This document shows, piece by piece, positions 7,114 to 14,817 of a stretch of 33,025 bases of DNA. This stretch comes from a virus. A model generated the notes under the pieces. The model had not been told where the DNA came from and did not search any database. It saw only the letters and a program-made list of their open reading frames with translations. The stretch's first letter is position 1. Every line of letters starts with the position of its first letter. Where the stretch lies: positions 1-33,025 of IMG/VR virus record IMGVR_UViG_3300025674_000193; one strand, written 5' to 3'. The position numbers and the translations under genes were made by a program.

Positions 7114-8193
7114 ATGCCATCAAGTTATAGTACAGATTTAAAACTAGAGTTAATGGTCACTGGTGAAAAAGCTGGTCTTTGGGGTGACATTACAAATACA
7201 AACTTAAACATTGTTCAACAAGCAATTGCTGGAAGAGAAGCTATTTCTGTTGCATCTACAAACGCTATTACTTTAGCGTTTACAAATGGTGCATTATCAA
7301 ATGGTAAAAATGCTGTAATTGATATTACAGGTACACCTTCAGGTGATTGTACAGTTAATATTCCTGACGGAATTGAAAAAACTTATATAGTAAAAAACTC
7401 AACTGGTGGAACATTATCTTTAACAGTTAAAACAGCATCAGGATCTGGAGTAACTTTTGGTGACAATGAAAAAACAACTAAGATTCTTTACTCAGATGGA
7501 ACAAATATTGTAGACACTGGTTTAACTGATCTTTCTTCAGACTACTCACCACAATTATCTGCAGACTTAGATACTAATTCACAAAATATTCAATTTGATG
7601 ATGCTCATGGTATTAATGATGATTCTGGTAATGAACAAATTGTATTTCAAAAAACAGCATCTGCTGTAAATCAATTTGATGTTACAAATGCTGCAACAGG
7701 AAATGCTCCTAATTTATCAGCAACAGGTGGTGACACAAACATTGATCTTAATATAACTCCAAAAGGAACAGGAAGAGTTACATTAAATGGTAGTGGTAAG
7801 ATTCAAGGTCTTGCTGAAAAAGTAACCGTTGATGGTACATTTTCTACAAACGTTGTAATTGATACACAAACACAAGCAGTTATTTTAAGTACAGCTGCAG
7901 CATCTGGTAATTTTAAAATTAATTTAAGAGGAGACGGATCTAATTCATTAGACGCTGTAATGGATATAGGTGAGTCGATTACTGTTGCATATATTAATAA
8001 AAACAATAACAACACGTGGGCTGCTACTTCTTTTGTAGTAGACAATAAAACAACAAACGTAACTATTGTTTATCAAGGTGGATCTTCATTCACTGCAGGA
8101 AACGCAACATCAAACGATACATATACTATGACGGCAATAAAAACTGCAGCTTCTACGTTTACAGTTTTAGCTTCTCAAACACAGTTTGCATAA
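7114..8193 (+). CDS. Tail fibre protein
   Basis: This 359-aa protein begins with a motif I recognise from tail fibres of marine phages: MPSSYSTDLKLELMVTGEKA, then GLWGDITNTNLNIVQQAIAG, a fibre base or attachment domain. The middle is a beta-rich shaft of Thr/Asn/Gly/Asp residues (SPQLSADLDTNSQNIQFDD, ATGGDTNIDLNITPKGTGRV), resembling shaft repeats in which DxNxxNI and ITPKGTGRVxL segments recur. The C-terminal part (AVMDIGESITVAYINKNN onward) looks like a separate beta domain, probably the head of the fibre. It has no peptidase or chaperone motif. The ribosome binding site is AAGGAA. It lies directly before the polyglycine adhesin, so the two may form one receptor-binding assembly. Confidence 0.8.
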   Translation: MPSSYSTDLKLELMVTGEKAGLWGDITNTNLNIVQQAIAGREAISVASTNAITLAFTNGALSNGKNAVIDITGTPSGDCTVNIPDGIEKTYIVKNSTGGTLSLTVKTASGSGVTFGDNEKTTKILYSDGTNIVDTGLTDLSSDYSPQLSADLDTNSQNIQFDDAHGINDDSGNEQIVFQKTASAVNQFDVTNAATGNAPNLSATGGDTNIDLNITPKGTGRVTLNGSGKIQGLAEKVTVDGTFSTNVVIDTQTQAVILSTAAASGNFKINLRGDGSNSLDAVMDIGESITVAYINKNNNNTWAATSFVVDNKTTNVTIVYQGGSSFTAGNATSNDTYTMTAIKTAASTFTVLASQTQFA

Positions 8194-8210
8194 TAGGAGG
8201 ACATAGAAAG

Positions 8211-9068
8211 ATGCCAATTTTAACAACAATAGGTTCAGCATCAGTAAAAGGTTTCGGTTTCGGAGCTGGTGGTGGACTTACAGCTACAGGTGGAACTATC
8301 ACAGAGTATGGTGGATTTAGAGTACACACCTTTACTTCAAACGGAACTTTTGAAATTGAAGCAGGCGACACAAGCGAATTAGATGTAATGGTACTCGGCG
8401 GCGGTGGAGGCGGAGGTCAAAATCACGGCGGAGGTGGCGGTGCATCAGGAGCAATCGTATTAACACAAAACGCAAGCGGACCCGCTTCTTATTCAATCTC
8501 AATTGGCGGCGGAGCAGGTTCTTTTGGAACTGGAGGAAACACAACTGGATTTGGTCAAACAGGCCAAGGTGGTGGCCGAGGTGGCGGATTTCGTCAGGGC
8601 GGCGGCTCTAGCGGCGGCTGCGGCGGCGGAGGGGGTGGCGAACCTACCTCAGGAGGATCTTCTAACCAACCAGGAGTTCAATCTCCGTGGACAGGATCTA
8701 GTTTTGGTACTTCAGGCGGAAGCGGCGGAGCAGGATCTCCACAACACGGCGCTGGTGGCGGCGGTGGCGCGGGCCAAGCAGGAACTGGAGGATCGGGTAG
8801 TACCGGAGGACCGGGTGGCGCAGGAATTCAAAATGCTTTTCAAACTGGTTCAGATCAATATTATGCTGGCGGAGGCGGCGGCGGAACTTGGCAAATGGCT
8901 GCTGGTCAAGGCGGTCAAGGAGGAGGCGGAAACGGCTCTGTACAAAACGGTCAAGGAACAGCTCCTTCTGGAACAGGATTTGGTTCTGGCGGAGGCGGAA
9001 ATGGCGGCCAAAACAGAACAGGTGGATCTGGTTCAGGTGGAATTGTAGTAGTGAGGTACCCTATCTAA
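8211..9068 (+). CDS. Polyglycine-rich adhesin / fibre tip
   Basis: This 285-aa protein follows a GGAGG ribosome binding site. The first 60 residues form a small beta domain (GGFRVHTFTSNGTFEIEAGD, then LDVMVLGG); the rest is mostly Gly-rich runs (GGGGGGG, GGCGGGGGG) interrupted by short variable loops, ending SGGIVVVRYP. This start (YRVHTFTSxGTF) and end (GGxGIVIVRY) define the glycine-rich domain family found in phage fibre tips, where polyglycine-II helix bundles present variable loops to the host receptor, as in gp38-type adhesins. Glycine codons GGC/GGCGGA are used far more than elsewhere, so the region is much more GC-rich than its neighbours. A receptor-binding role is inferred. Confidence 0.75.
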   Translation: MPILTTIGSASVKGFGFGAGGGLTATGGTITEYGGFRVHTFTSNGTFEIEAGDTSELDVMVLGGGGGGGQNHGGGGGASGAIVLTQNASGPASYSISIGGGAGSFGTGGNTTGFGQTGQGGGRGGGFRQGGGSSGGCGGGGGGEPTSGGSSNQPGVQSPWTGSSFGTSGGSGGAGSPQHGAGGGGGAGQAGTGGSGSTGGPGGAGIQNAFQTGSDQYYAGGGGGGTWQMAAGQGGQGGGGNGSVQNGQGTAPSGTGFGSGGGGNGGQNRTGGSGSGGIVVVRYPI

Positions 9069-9403
9069 TGGCTAAATATTGGGCAGAAATAAATAATTCT
9101 AACGAAGTCATTGAAACAACTGTATTTCAAGATGATGTTACTACAGCAGAAAAAGCAGCTGCTGTTAAACCTTTAGCTGATTCTAATAATCAATATGTAG
9201 AATATTTTTTAGATGGTGGTTCAAGAAAAATTAGGGCAAGTATTGGTTATACTTATGATTCTAGCAATGATGCTTTTGTAGAACCTAAACCATCTGAATC
9301 TTTTACTTACAATACTTCTACAGGTAAATGGGATGAACCGTCAGGAAAACCTGAAGGTTATTCATATTGGGACGAAGACGCTAATACTTGGCAAACTGCT
9401 TAA
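9068..9403 (+). CDS. Conserved small tail-module protein
   Basis: The start is ATG at 9068, sharing its A with the stop of the adhesin gene (TAATG), so translation is coupled; a longer upstream reading in this frame is just a shadow of the glycine-rich gene. The 111-aa product begins MAKYWAEINNSNEVIETTVF and has the conserved pattern IGYTYDSSNDAFVEPKP, then YSYWDEDANTW at the C-terminus. I know this pattern from small proteins encoded next to fibre genes in cyanophages and marine phages. It is acidic, without membrane or catalytic motifs. It might be a fibre-associated or fibre-chaperone protein, but no function is established. It converges with the minus-strand operon, the two ends overlapping by 4 bases. 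Confidence 0.8.
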   Translation: MAKYWAEINNSNEVIETTVFQDDVTTAEKAAAVKPLADSNNQYVEYFLDGGSRKIRASIGYTYDSSNDAFVEPKPSESFTYNTSTGKWDEPSGKPEGYSYWDEDANTWQTA

Positions 9404-9978
9404 TTAAAATTAGGCCCAGTTATCCAACCTACTAAAGCATCTCTTTCACCTTTTATTACAGGTTTAACTTCGTGTGGAAGGAAAGAAGGAAAAACAATTA
9501 TTGTTCCTTGTTTTCTATTCATTTTTGTTTCTTCGTTTGCATCATATAAAACTAAATCTCCACCTTCATATTTTTCAGGATCTGTAAGTTGAATTGAAAA
9601 AGATAGTTTTCTAATTACACTACTAAAAAGTCTATCAGTGTGTTTAATATACTTTTCATCTTTACCATAAGTAGTAAATTGTAGACTTTCATAAATACCA
9701 TAAAGTTTAAAATTAAAAAAATCTTTGTTTAAAGATACAATTGCATCAGTAATTTTTCTATATACATCTTGTATCTCCTTATGAGGTGTTAACCATCTAA
9801 CTTTATTTTTTCTAATTTCATAATTTAATTTTTTATCTTTTCCTACAAAAGCTTCTTCAGGATCCATTGATTTTGCAAAGAATACAAGATCCTCACATTC
9901 TTTTTTTGTTAATACATTATCTGCATATGCATAGTGATGTACTTTGTCAGCCTCAAATGGCCAAATTGGACTTATCAT
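9400..9978 (-). CDS. 2OG-Fe(II) oxygenase (prolyl 4-hydroxylase-like)
   Basis: This 192-aa protein fits the P4H-type 2-oxoglutarate/Fe(II) dioxygenase fold: HxD iron ligands His113 and Asp115 in KYIKHTDRLF, distal ligand His169 in FPSFLPHEV, and the 2OG-binding basic residue Arg179 in KGERDALVGWITGP. The core strands LSFSIQLTD and GGDLVLYDANEE are typical. All key residues are present, so it should be active, hydroxylating a protein side chain or a small molecule with release of CO2 and succinate. A good ribosome binding site (GAGAGG) precedes the start, and it overlaps the carbamoyltransferase gene by 26 bases. It is last in a three-gene minus-strand operon. The substrate is unknown. Confidence 0.85.
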   Translation of the reverse strand: MISPIWPFEADKVHHYAYADNVLTKKECEDLVFFAKSMDPEEAFVGKDKKLNYEIRKNKVRWLTPHKEIQDVYRKITDAIVSLNKDFFNFKLYGIYESLQFTTYGKDEKYIKHTDRLFSSVIRKLSFSIQLTDPEKYEGGDLVLYDANEETKMNRKQGTIIVFPSFLPHEVKPVIKGERDALVGWITGPNFN

Positions 9979-11611
9979 TTATATACCTCTCTGTTTCTGG
10001 AAACCATAATATATCAATATCTGATTTCTTAAATGTTTTTATTGCGTCTTCATAAGATTCAACTAAAGCCTCTCCAGCAAGATTAAAGGATGTGTTTAAT
10101 AAAACAGGAACATTAGTTAAATATTTAAATTCAGTAAGTAATTCAAAAAAATGAGGAATAGAGTTGTTTACAGTTTGTATACGACAAGAATTGTCAACAT
10201 GAATTACACCCGGTATAATATTTTTTTTCTCTTTTCTAACAGGAAAAGAAATAGTCATAAAAGGAGATTCATTTAAACCATGCATATTAAAATACTCATT
10301 TGCATCTTCTTCTAAAACAGAACAAGCAAACGGTCTGTACCATTCTCTTTTCTTAATCTTATTTACTATGTCTTTGGCATTTTTATTTCTTGCATCAAAT
10401 AAAATAGATCTATGTCCTAAAGCTCTAGGACCTGATTCTGCTTTTCCATAATATACTGCAACTGTTTTTTGTTTAGATAAAGCTTTTGCTATATCAGCAA
10501 CACTACATTTTTTTCCAACAGGTTTAATTTTTTCTTTAGTATGATTAAAAAAGGTATGAACTAATTTACGAATTGTTTTGTCTTTGTTTAATGTTCTATG
10601 TAAGTCCATAGCTGCACCAAGACTATTTCCAGAATCATCTGCTAAAGGTTCAAAATAAAAATTTAAGTGAGGTAGCTTTTCAATTAAATATCCGTTTGTT
10701 ACAACGTTCAATGCATAACCTCCTGTTAAACAAACATTACGTATTCCTGTTTTTTTAACAAACTTCTTAACTAGATTAAGAACCATTTCCTGAGTTTGTT
10801 TTTGAACTTGAAAAGCATAGTCTGCATATAAAGATTTTCTTTTATCAAAGTTTTTATTTTGTAAACCAAAATGTTCTTTGTAACCTACTTCCATGCCGTG
10901 ATAATGAAAATATAAATCATCATTCATTAAGTCAGGAAATTTTTTATCTTTTCCGTAACCAGCAAGACCCATAGTTTTTCCATTTTCTAAAACATGTTGA
11001 CCAATTAATGTTGTTGCAGATTCATAGACTTTGGTAATGTTCATAGTGCTATCACCTTTTACTTCTGCATCTTTAAATATTTTTTTCATTTTAGAAACAA
11101 GCTGATGATTTTCTACATCATGGTCTTGTCCTTTATTAACAAGAAAATAATTTTTATATATAGTTTTAAAATTAGCAGGATACTTACAAGTAAATACGGA
11201 TTCACTTTCTCTCATTCTATCTTCCATCATTGCACCATTTCTATCAATAACAAAAGTTAAAGCTTCTTTAAAACCACTATTGTTAAAAGCTAAAGTTGCA
11301 TGAGCTAAATGATGATCCTGACAATATTTTATAATTTGACAACCTTTAGGGTTTTTTATTTTTGTCCACATATACATTTGTAACCAATCAACACCTTGAG
11401 AATTTGGTGTTGGGGAACATATAACTATTTTATCAATTGGTGTATCTTGATAATTATCTAAAACATAATTTAAAACAGTAAGTTGATTTTCACCTAACTC
11501 ATCTCTTTTTTTACGTGTTAATCTTTCTTGTTTTGAAAAATATGTAATTTCTCCATCGTCTAAGATGCAAACACTAGCGTCATGGTAAGGAGATATTCCT
11601 AATATTCTCAT
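9953..11611 (-). CDS. O-carbamoyltransferase (NodU/TobZ/CmcH family)
   Basis: This 552-aa protein has the full length and both domains of the family, which moves a carbamoyl group from carbamoyl phosphate (via carbamoyl-AMP in TobZ) to a hydroxyl. The N-terminal Kae1-like domain starts MRILGISPYHDASVCILDDG, has the metal-binding DHHLAHA at 99-105, DRNGA at 123-127 and LTGGYALN at 295-302. The C-terminal domain has ESGPRALGHRS at 392-402, a DNSCRIQTV-type segment at 473-481 and LLNTSFNLAGEALV at 504-517. Key motifs are intact. It starts in a 4-base overlap (ATGA) with the upstream oxygenase gene and overlaps the downstream one. Being flanked by two oxygenases suggests one of them makes the hydroxyl it acylates; the acceptor (glycan, protein or DNA base) is unknown. 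Confidence 0.93.
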   Translation of the reverse strand: MRILGISPYHDASVCILDDGEITYFSKQERLTRKKRDELGENQLTVLNYVLDNYQDTPIDKIVICSPTPNSQGVDWLQMYMWTKIKNPKGCQIIKYCQDHHLAHATLAFNNSGFKEALTFVIDRNGAMMEDRMRESESVFTCKYPANFKTIYKNYFLVNKGQDHDVENHQLVSKMKKIFKDAEVKGDSTMNITKVYESATTLIGQHVLENGKTMGLAGYGKDKKFPDLMNDDLYFHYHGMEVGYKEHFGLQNKNFDKRKSLYADYAFQVQKQTQEMVLNLVKKFVKKTGIRNVCLTGGYALNVVTNGYLIEKLPHLNFYFEPLADDSGNSLGAAMDLHRTLNKDKTIRKLVHTFFNHTKEKIKPVGKKCSVADIAKALSKQKTVAVYYGKAESGPRALGHRSILFDARNKNAKDIVNKIKKREWYRPFACSVLEEDANEYFNMHGLNESPFMTISFPVRKEKKNIIPGVIHVDNSCRIQTVNNSIPHFFELLTEFKYLTNVPVLLNTSFNLAGEALVESYEDAIKTFKKSDIDILWFPETERYINDKSNLAI

Positions 11612-12114
11612 TTAAAAAAATTAAAATTTGTATTGTACCTAGCTGGTTGATCTGTGCACGTCGTGCTTCGATGAGGCCTTGCTGCATTAAATAGTAACAT
11701 TCTATTTGCAACAGATTTTATCTCAGTTCCATTTTCTAAAATGGTTTTACCATTATTGGTATTCCAATAAAAGAGAGCACCTCTATGCTCAAAGTCTTCA
11801 TCCACATGACTAGCATGTGTTATGATTTTTTCTGTTCTAGGATAACAATTCATTTTAATTCTTATAAAAGCTTTTGCATCTAGTCTCAGTGCTAGGTTCT
11901 GAAAATGTCCCCAAAAGTTAGAACAAGGAGAATAGTCTTGATAAAGAATATGTGTAAAATATATATTTTTATCAAAGCTATTTACTTGCTTTTGAAAAAA
12001 CCAAGGCATTTGATCACCCATAACCAAATCTTGCAATTGCTTGAAATAGGTCTTATCCATAAAATTATCTATGATAGTAAAGCCTAGATCTTTTTTATCG
12101 TTTTCTTTCATCAT
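11608..12114 (-). CDS. 2OG-Fe(II) oxygenase, second in operon
   Basis: This 168-aa protein is a small 2-oxoglutarate/Fe(II) oxygenase of the type common in cyanophages and pelagiphages. The predicted iron ligands are His103 and Asp105 (ASHVDEDF) and His148 (AARPHRST), and Arg159 (PARYNTNFNF) would bind 2-oxoglutarate. The preceding strand AFIRIKMNCYPRTE and GRALFYWNTNNGKT-like core (residues 111-124) match the jelly-roll. It is the first gene of the minus-strand operon, with a candidate promoter upstream and no clear ribosome binding site; two adjacent ATG codons (12114 and 12111) could serve. It differs strongly in sequence from the other oxygenase at 9400, so the two probably act on different substrates or positions. 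Confidence 0.82.
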   Translation of the reverse strand: MMKENDKKDLGFTIIDNFMDKTYFKQLQDLVMGDQMPWFFQKQVNSFDKNIYFTHILYQDYSPCSNFWGHFQNLALRLDAKAFIRIKMNCYPRTEKIITHASHVDEDFEHRGALFYWNTNNGKTILENGTEIKSVANRMLLFNAARPHRSTTCTDQPARYNTNFNFFK

Positions 12115-12129
12115 TTATGATATGGCTAT

Positions 12130-12158
12130 ACTCTATTATATAAAAATAGTCTAGTCAA
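12130..12158 (-). promoter_or_regulatory. Candidate promoter of the carbamoyltransferase operon
   Basis: On the minus strand TTGACT (12158-12153) is followed after 17 bases by TAGAGT (12135-12130); an overlapping TATAAT (12140-12135) is a better -10 match but is only 12 bases from the -35 box. It lies 16 bases upstream of the oxygenase start at 12114, in the 73-base divergent gap with the nozzle gene, and would give the operon transcription independent of the late plus-strand transcript. Confidence 0.45.
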
Positions 12159-12187
12159 ATAAACAAAATTAGGTATTATAGACAGAT

Positions 12188-14131
12188 ATGCTTCAAAAAA
12201 TTAATTTTAGACCAGGTTTTAATAAACAAGATACTGAAACAGGTGCTGAAGGTCAATGGACTGACGGAGACAATGTTAGATTTAGATATGGTCAACCAGA
12301 AAAAATAGGGGGTTGGTCAGAACTTGTTAATGCAACTTTAGCAGGTCCTGCTCGTGATCAACTTAGTTGGTCAGACTTAGATGGTAGAAAGTATGCTGCC
12401 ATTGGTACATCTAAGTTATTAGTAATTTATTACGAGTCTGCTTTTTATGATATTACACCTGTAGAAGCAGATCAATCAGGTGTAACTTTTACAACCACAA
12501 ACGGATCAGCTACAGTAACTGTAAATGTAACGGCAGCACAAGTTGCTGTTGGAGACTATGTAAAATTTAAAAGTGTAACATTACCTGGAAGTGGTACGTC
12601 TTTTGTTGCAGCAGATTTTACAACAAATGTTTTTGAAGTAACATCTTTAAGCGGAAGTAATGCATATACAATTACAATGCCTTCAAATGAAACAAGCTCT
12701 GGCATATCTTCTGCTGGATCAGCGACTCAGAATAGATATGTAACCATAGGACCCATTGCACAAACTTCGGCGTTTGGTTGGGGTACAGATACTTACGGTA
12801 GTGAAAAATGGGGGGAAGCATCAACATCTTCAAATGTAACATTAGATCCTGGTAACTGGTCACTGGACACTTTTGGTCAAACTCTTGTTGCAACAATTCA
12901 CAACGGCAGAACTTTTACTTGGAATACTATTGCTCAAGATGGCCCATCGGCAATTGATACAAGAGCAGTTGTAATGACAAATGCACCTACAGCTTCAGTT
13001 ATGACTCTTGTGTCAGATAGAGACAGACATTTGTTTCATATAGGAACAGAAGAAACTATAGGTAATACAGATACACAAAATAAAATGTTTATTCGATTTT
13101 CAAACCAAGAAGACTTTAATACTTATACTCCAACTGCAACAAATACTGCAGGAACATTTTTACTCGATCAAGGAAATGAAATTATAGCCGCTGTTCAAGG
13201 TAAAGATTATGTGTTGGTTTTAACTGATCAAGCAGCTTATGTAATTCAATTTGTTGGACCACCTTTTACTTTTTCACTTAGACAAGTTGGTTCTAACTGT
13301 GGGTGTTTATCACAACACACTTTGGTATATTCACAAGGAGCTGTATATTGGATGGGTTTCGGTGGAGGTTTTTTTAAATTTGATGGAACAGTAACACAAT
13401 TAGGATCACTCGTAGAAGATTTTGTATTTACAACTGGAAACTCTAATTTAGGTATAAACTATGAAGCTAGTAAAATTGCTTATGGTGAACACAACAGTTT
13501 ATACAATGAAATATTTTGGTTTTATCCAAAAGCAGGATCAGCTCAAATTGATAGAGTAGTAACCTATAACTATGTAGAAAATACTTGGTCAACAGGATCT
13601 TTATCCAGAACAAGTTATCAAGACAATCATACTTATTCATTGCCTTATGCTACTGAATTTTTAGCAAGCACTGTACCCTCTTTTCCAGTTATTAATGGTG
13701 CATCAAATACATACGGAGCAACGAGATTTTGGGCACATGAAACAGGCACTAATGCTGTTCTTGCTGATACTACATCGTTTGCTATAACTTCTTATGTAAT
13801 ATCTGGTGATTATGATTTAGACGCGCAACAAGGTTTAAATGGAGCAGGTGAAAATATTATGAGAGTATCTAGATTTATACCCGACTTTAAAAATTTAGAA
13901 GGTAATGCAAAAGTCACTTTAAGATTTAGAAACTATCCAGCATCATCCGAAACAACTGATAATAATTATCCTTTAGTTACAGGACCTTTTACAATTAATA
14001 CTACAACTGAATTTAAAAGCACAAGAGTTAGAGGAAGACAAGTAAGTCTGAAAATTGAAAATGATGGTAAAGACCAGTCGTGGAGATATGGCACTTTAAG
14101 ATTAGATATTCACGCAGGAGGTAGAAGATAA
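12188..14131 (+). CDS. Tail nozzle / stabilisation protein (P22 gp10-like)
   Basis: This 647-aa protein begins MLQKINFRPGFNKQDTETGA and EGQWTDGDNVRFRYGQPEKI, the family signature I know from large tail proteins of short-tailed marine phages; it is analogous to P22 gp10 or the T7 gp12 nozzle that closes the tail. The body is almost all beta, as expected for a multi-blade propeller or nozzle, with segments such as YVLVLTDQAAYVIQFVGPPF and a Cys-Gly-Cys at SNCGCLSQHTLV. A Trp motif GWGTDTYGSEKWG (197-209) resembles the inserts in the repeat protein at 6138. The C-terminus is basic (RYGTLRLDIHAGGRR). No clear ribosome binding site precedes the ATG, though the start matches the family. It is the first plus-strand gene after the minus-strand operon. 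Confidence 0.8.
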   Translation: MLQKINFRPGFNKQDTETGAEGQWTDGDNVRFRYGQPEKIGGWSELVNATLAGPARDQLSWSDLDGRKYAAIGTSKLLVIYYESAFYDITPVEADQSGVTFTTTNGSATVTVNVTAAQVAVGDYVKFKSVTLPGSGTSFVAADFTTNVFEVTSLSGSNAYTITMPSNETSSGISSAGSATQNRYVTIGPIAQTSAFGWGTDTYGSEKWGEASTSSNVTLDPGNWSLDTFGQTLVATIHNGRTFTWNTIAQDGPSAIDTRAVVMTNAPTASVMTLVSDRDRHLFHIGTEETIGNTDTQNKMFIRFSNQEDFNTYTPTATNTAGTFLLDQGNEIIAAVQGKDYVLVLTDQAAYVIQFVGPPFTFSLRQVGSNCGCLSQHTLVYSQGAVYWMGFGGGFFKFDGTVTQLGSLVEDFVFTTGNSNLGINYEASKIAYGEHNSLYNEIFWFYPKAGSAQIDRVVTYNYVENTWSTGSLSRTSYQDNHTYSLPYATEFLASTVPSFPVINGASNTYGATRFWAHETGTNAVLADTTSFAITSYVISGDYDLDAQQGLNGAGENIMRVSRFIPDFKNLEGNAKVTLRFRNYPASSETTDNNYPLVTGPFTINTTTEFKSTRVRGRQVSLKIENDGKDQSWRYGTLRLDIHAGGRR

Positions 14132-14295
14132 TGGGTACAATAACACCAGTTTTTCCAGATCCAGTAGATGAGTATAAAGTTGATAATCAAAGACAACTTA
14201 TTGAAGCCTTGGATACTCTAAAAAATCAACTTAATTTTGGATATAAACAAGATATAAGAAATGAGGAGGACCAGAAAAACTGGTTTCTTAGTTAA
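14131..14295 (+). CDS. Small conserved tail-module protein (54 aa)
   Basis: The ATG at 14131 shares its A with the stop of the nozzle gene (TAATG) and the stop at 14293-14295 shares its last base with the next ATG, so the gene fills the gap exactly. The product starts MGTITPVFPDPVDEYKVDNQ, contains a helix (RQLIEALDTLKNQLNFGY) and ends KQDIRNEEDQKNWFLS. The closing pattern of aromatic-YxQDxxxExxxxxxFL is one I know from tiny proteins behind the nozzle gene in related phages. It may be a small neck or tail accessory protein. Confidence 0.8.
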   Translation: MGTITPVFPDPVDEYKVDNQRQLIEALDTLKNQLNFGYKQDIRNEEDQKNWFLS

Positions 14296-14630
14296 TGGCA
14301 AATTTTTATAAAAGCGAAACTTTTAATTTAACAACAACTAATTTGACAACTGTGTTAACTATTAACACATCATCTGTTGCGATAGTTAAAGCAGTTCAAG
14401 CTAGTCATGCAACAGCTAGTAATGTAGATGTAGATCTATTTCTTAAGAAATTTGGTGGTTCTGATGTGGAGATATCACATGCGGAGTTAAACAAATCCTC
14501 TATAAATTTAGCTAAAGATATAATAAATATGGAAGAAGGTGATGTATTAAAAGCACAAGCAGATGCTGCTAATCAGATCACTGGACAAGTAAGCTATCTT
14601 CTGATAGATAGATCACAAGAAAATGGATAA
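14295..14630 (+). CDS. Small virion-type protein
   Basis: This 111-aa protein begins MANFYKSETFNLTTTNLTTV and is beta-rich (TVLTINTSSVAIVKAVQASH, VDVDLFLKKFGGSDVEI), suggesting a small jelly-roll or beta-sandwich; the middle and C-terminal parts have mixed charge. The start is coupled to the preceding 54-aa gene by TAATG and its end overlaps the next gene by 8 bases. A GAGGAGG sequence lies upstream (14263-14269) but about 25 bases from the ATG, so coupled translation is likely. Similar small proteins accompany the nozzle gene in marine phages; a structural role is inferred. Confidence 0.7.
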   Translation: MANFYKSETFNLTTTNLTTVLTINTSSVAIVKAVQASHATASNVDVDLFLKKFGGSDVEISHAELNKSSINLAKDIINMEEGDVLKAQADAANQITGQVSYLLIDRSQENG

Positions 14631-14814
14631 AGAAATACCAAAAATAGAAACGATAACAAAACAAACTTTTAGAAGTAAGTCTACGGATAAATGTTATGAT
14701 AGCAAAGAATTGTTTTTAGAAAATCATTCTATCGAAGATTTAGCTACAGACACTACTATTACTGTAACAAACAAAGGATTAGATTTGTTACAAAAAGTAA
14801 TGGGCAGAAAGTAA
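14623..14814 (+). CDS. Small hypothetical protein (63 aa)
   Basis: This 63-aa basic protein starts MDKEIPKIETITKQTFRSKS inside the end of the preceding gene. It has one cysteine (DKCYDSKELF) and a C-terminal helix (LDLLQKVMGRK) but no recognised motif. It stops 3 bases before the glycosyltransferase start and is probably translated with it. The small size and weak ribosome binding site lower confidence, but the tight packing supports a real gene. Confidence 0.6.
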   Translation: MDKEIPKIETITKQTFRSKSTDKCYDSKELFLENHSIEDLATDTTITVTNKGLDLLQKVMGRK

Positions 14815-14817
14815 TTT

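Noticed and set aside
8503-9048. 181-aa Ala/Glu-rich reading frame overlapping the polyglycine gene
   Set aside because: It is in another frame of the GGC/GGA-rich region, has no ribosome binding site and its composition is what glycine codons give when shifted; the glycine-rich frame matches a known adhesin family.
8888-9067. Longer start for the small tail-module protein
   Set aside because: This extension is an Arg/Trp-rich shadow of the glycine-rich gene. The ATG at 9068 is coupled to the upstream stop and gives the conserved MAKYWAEI start.
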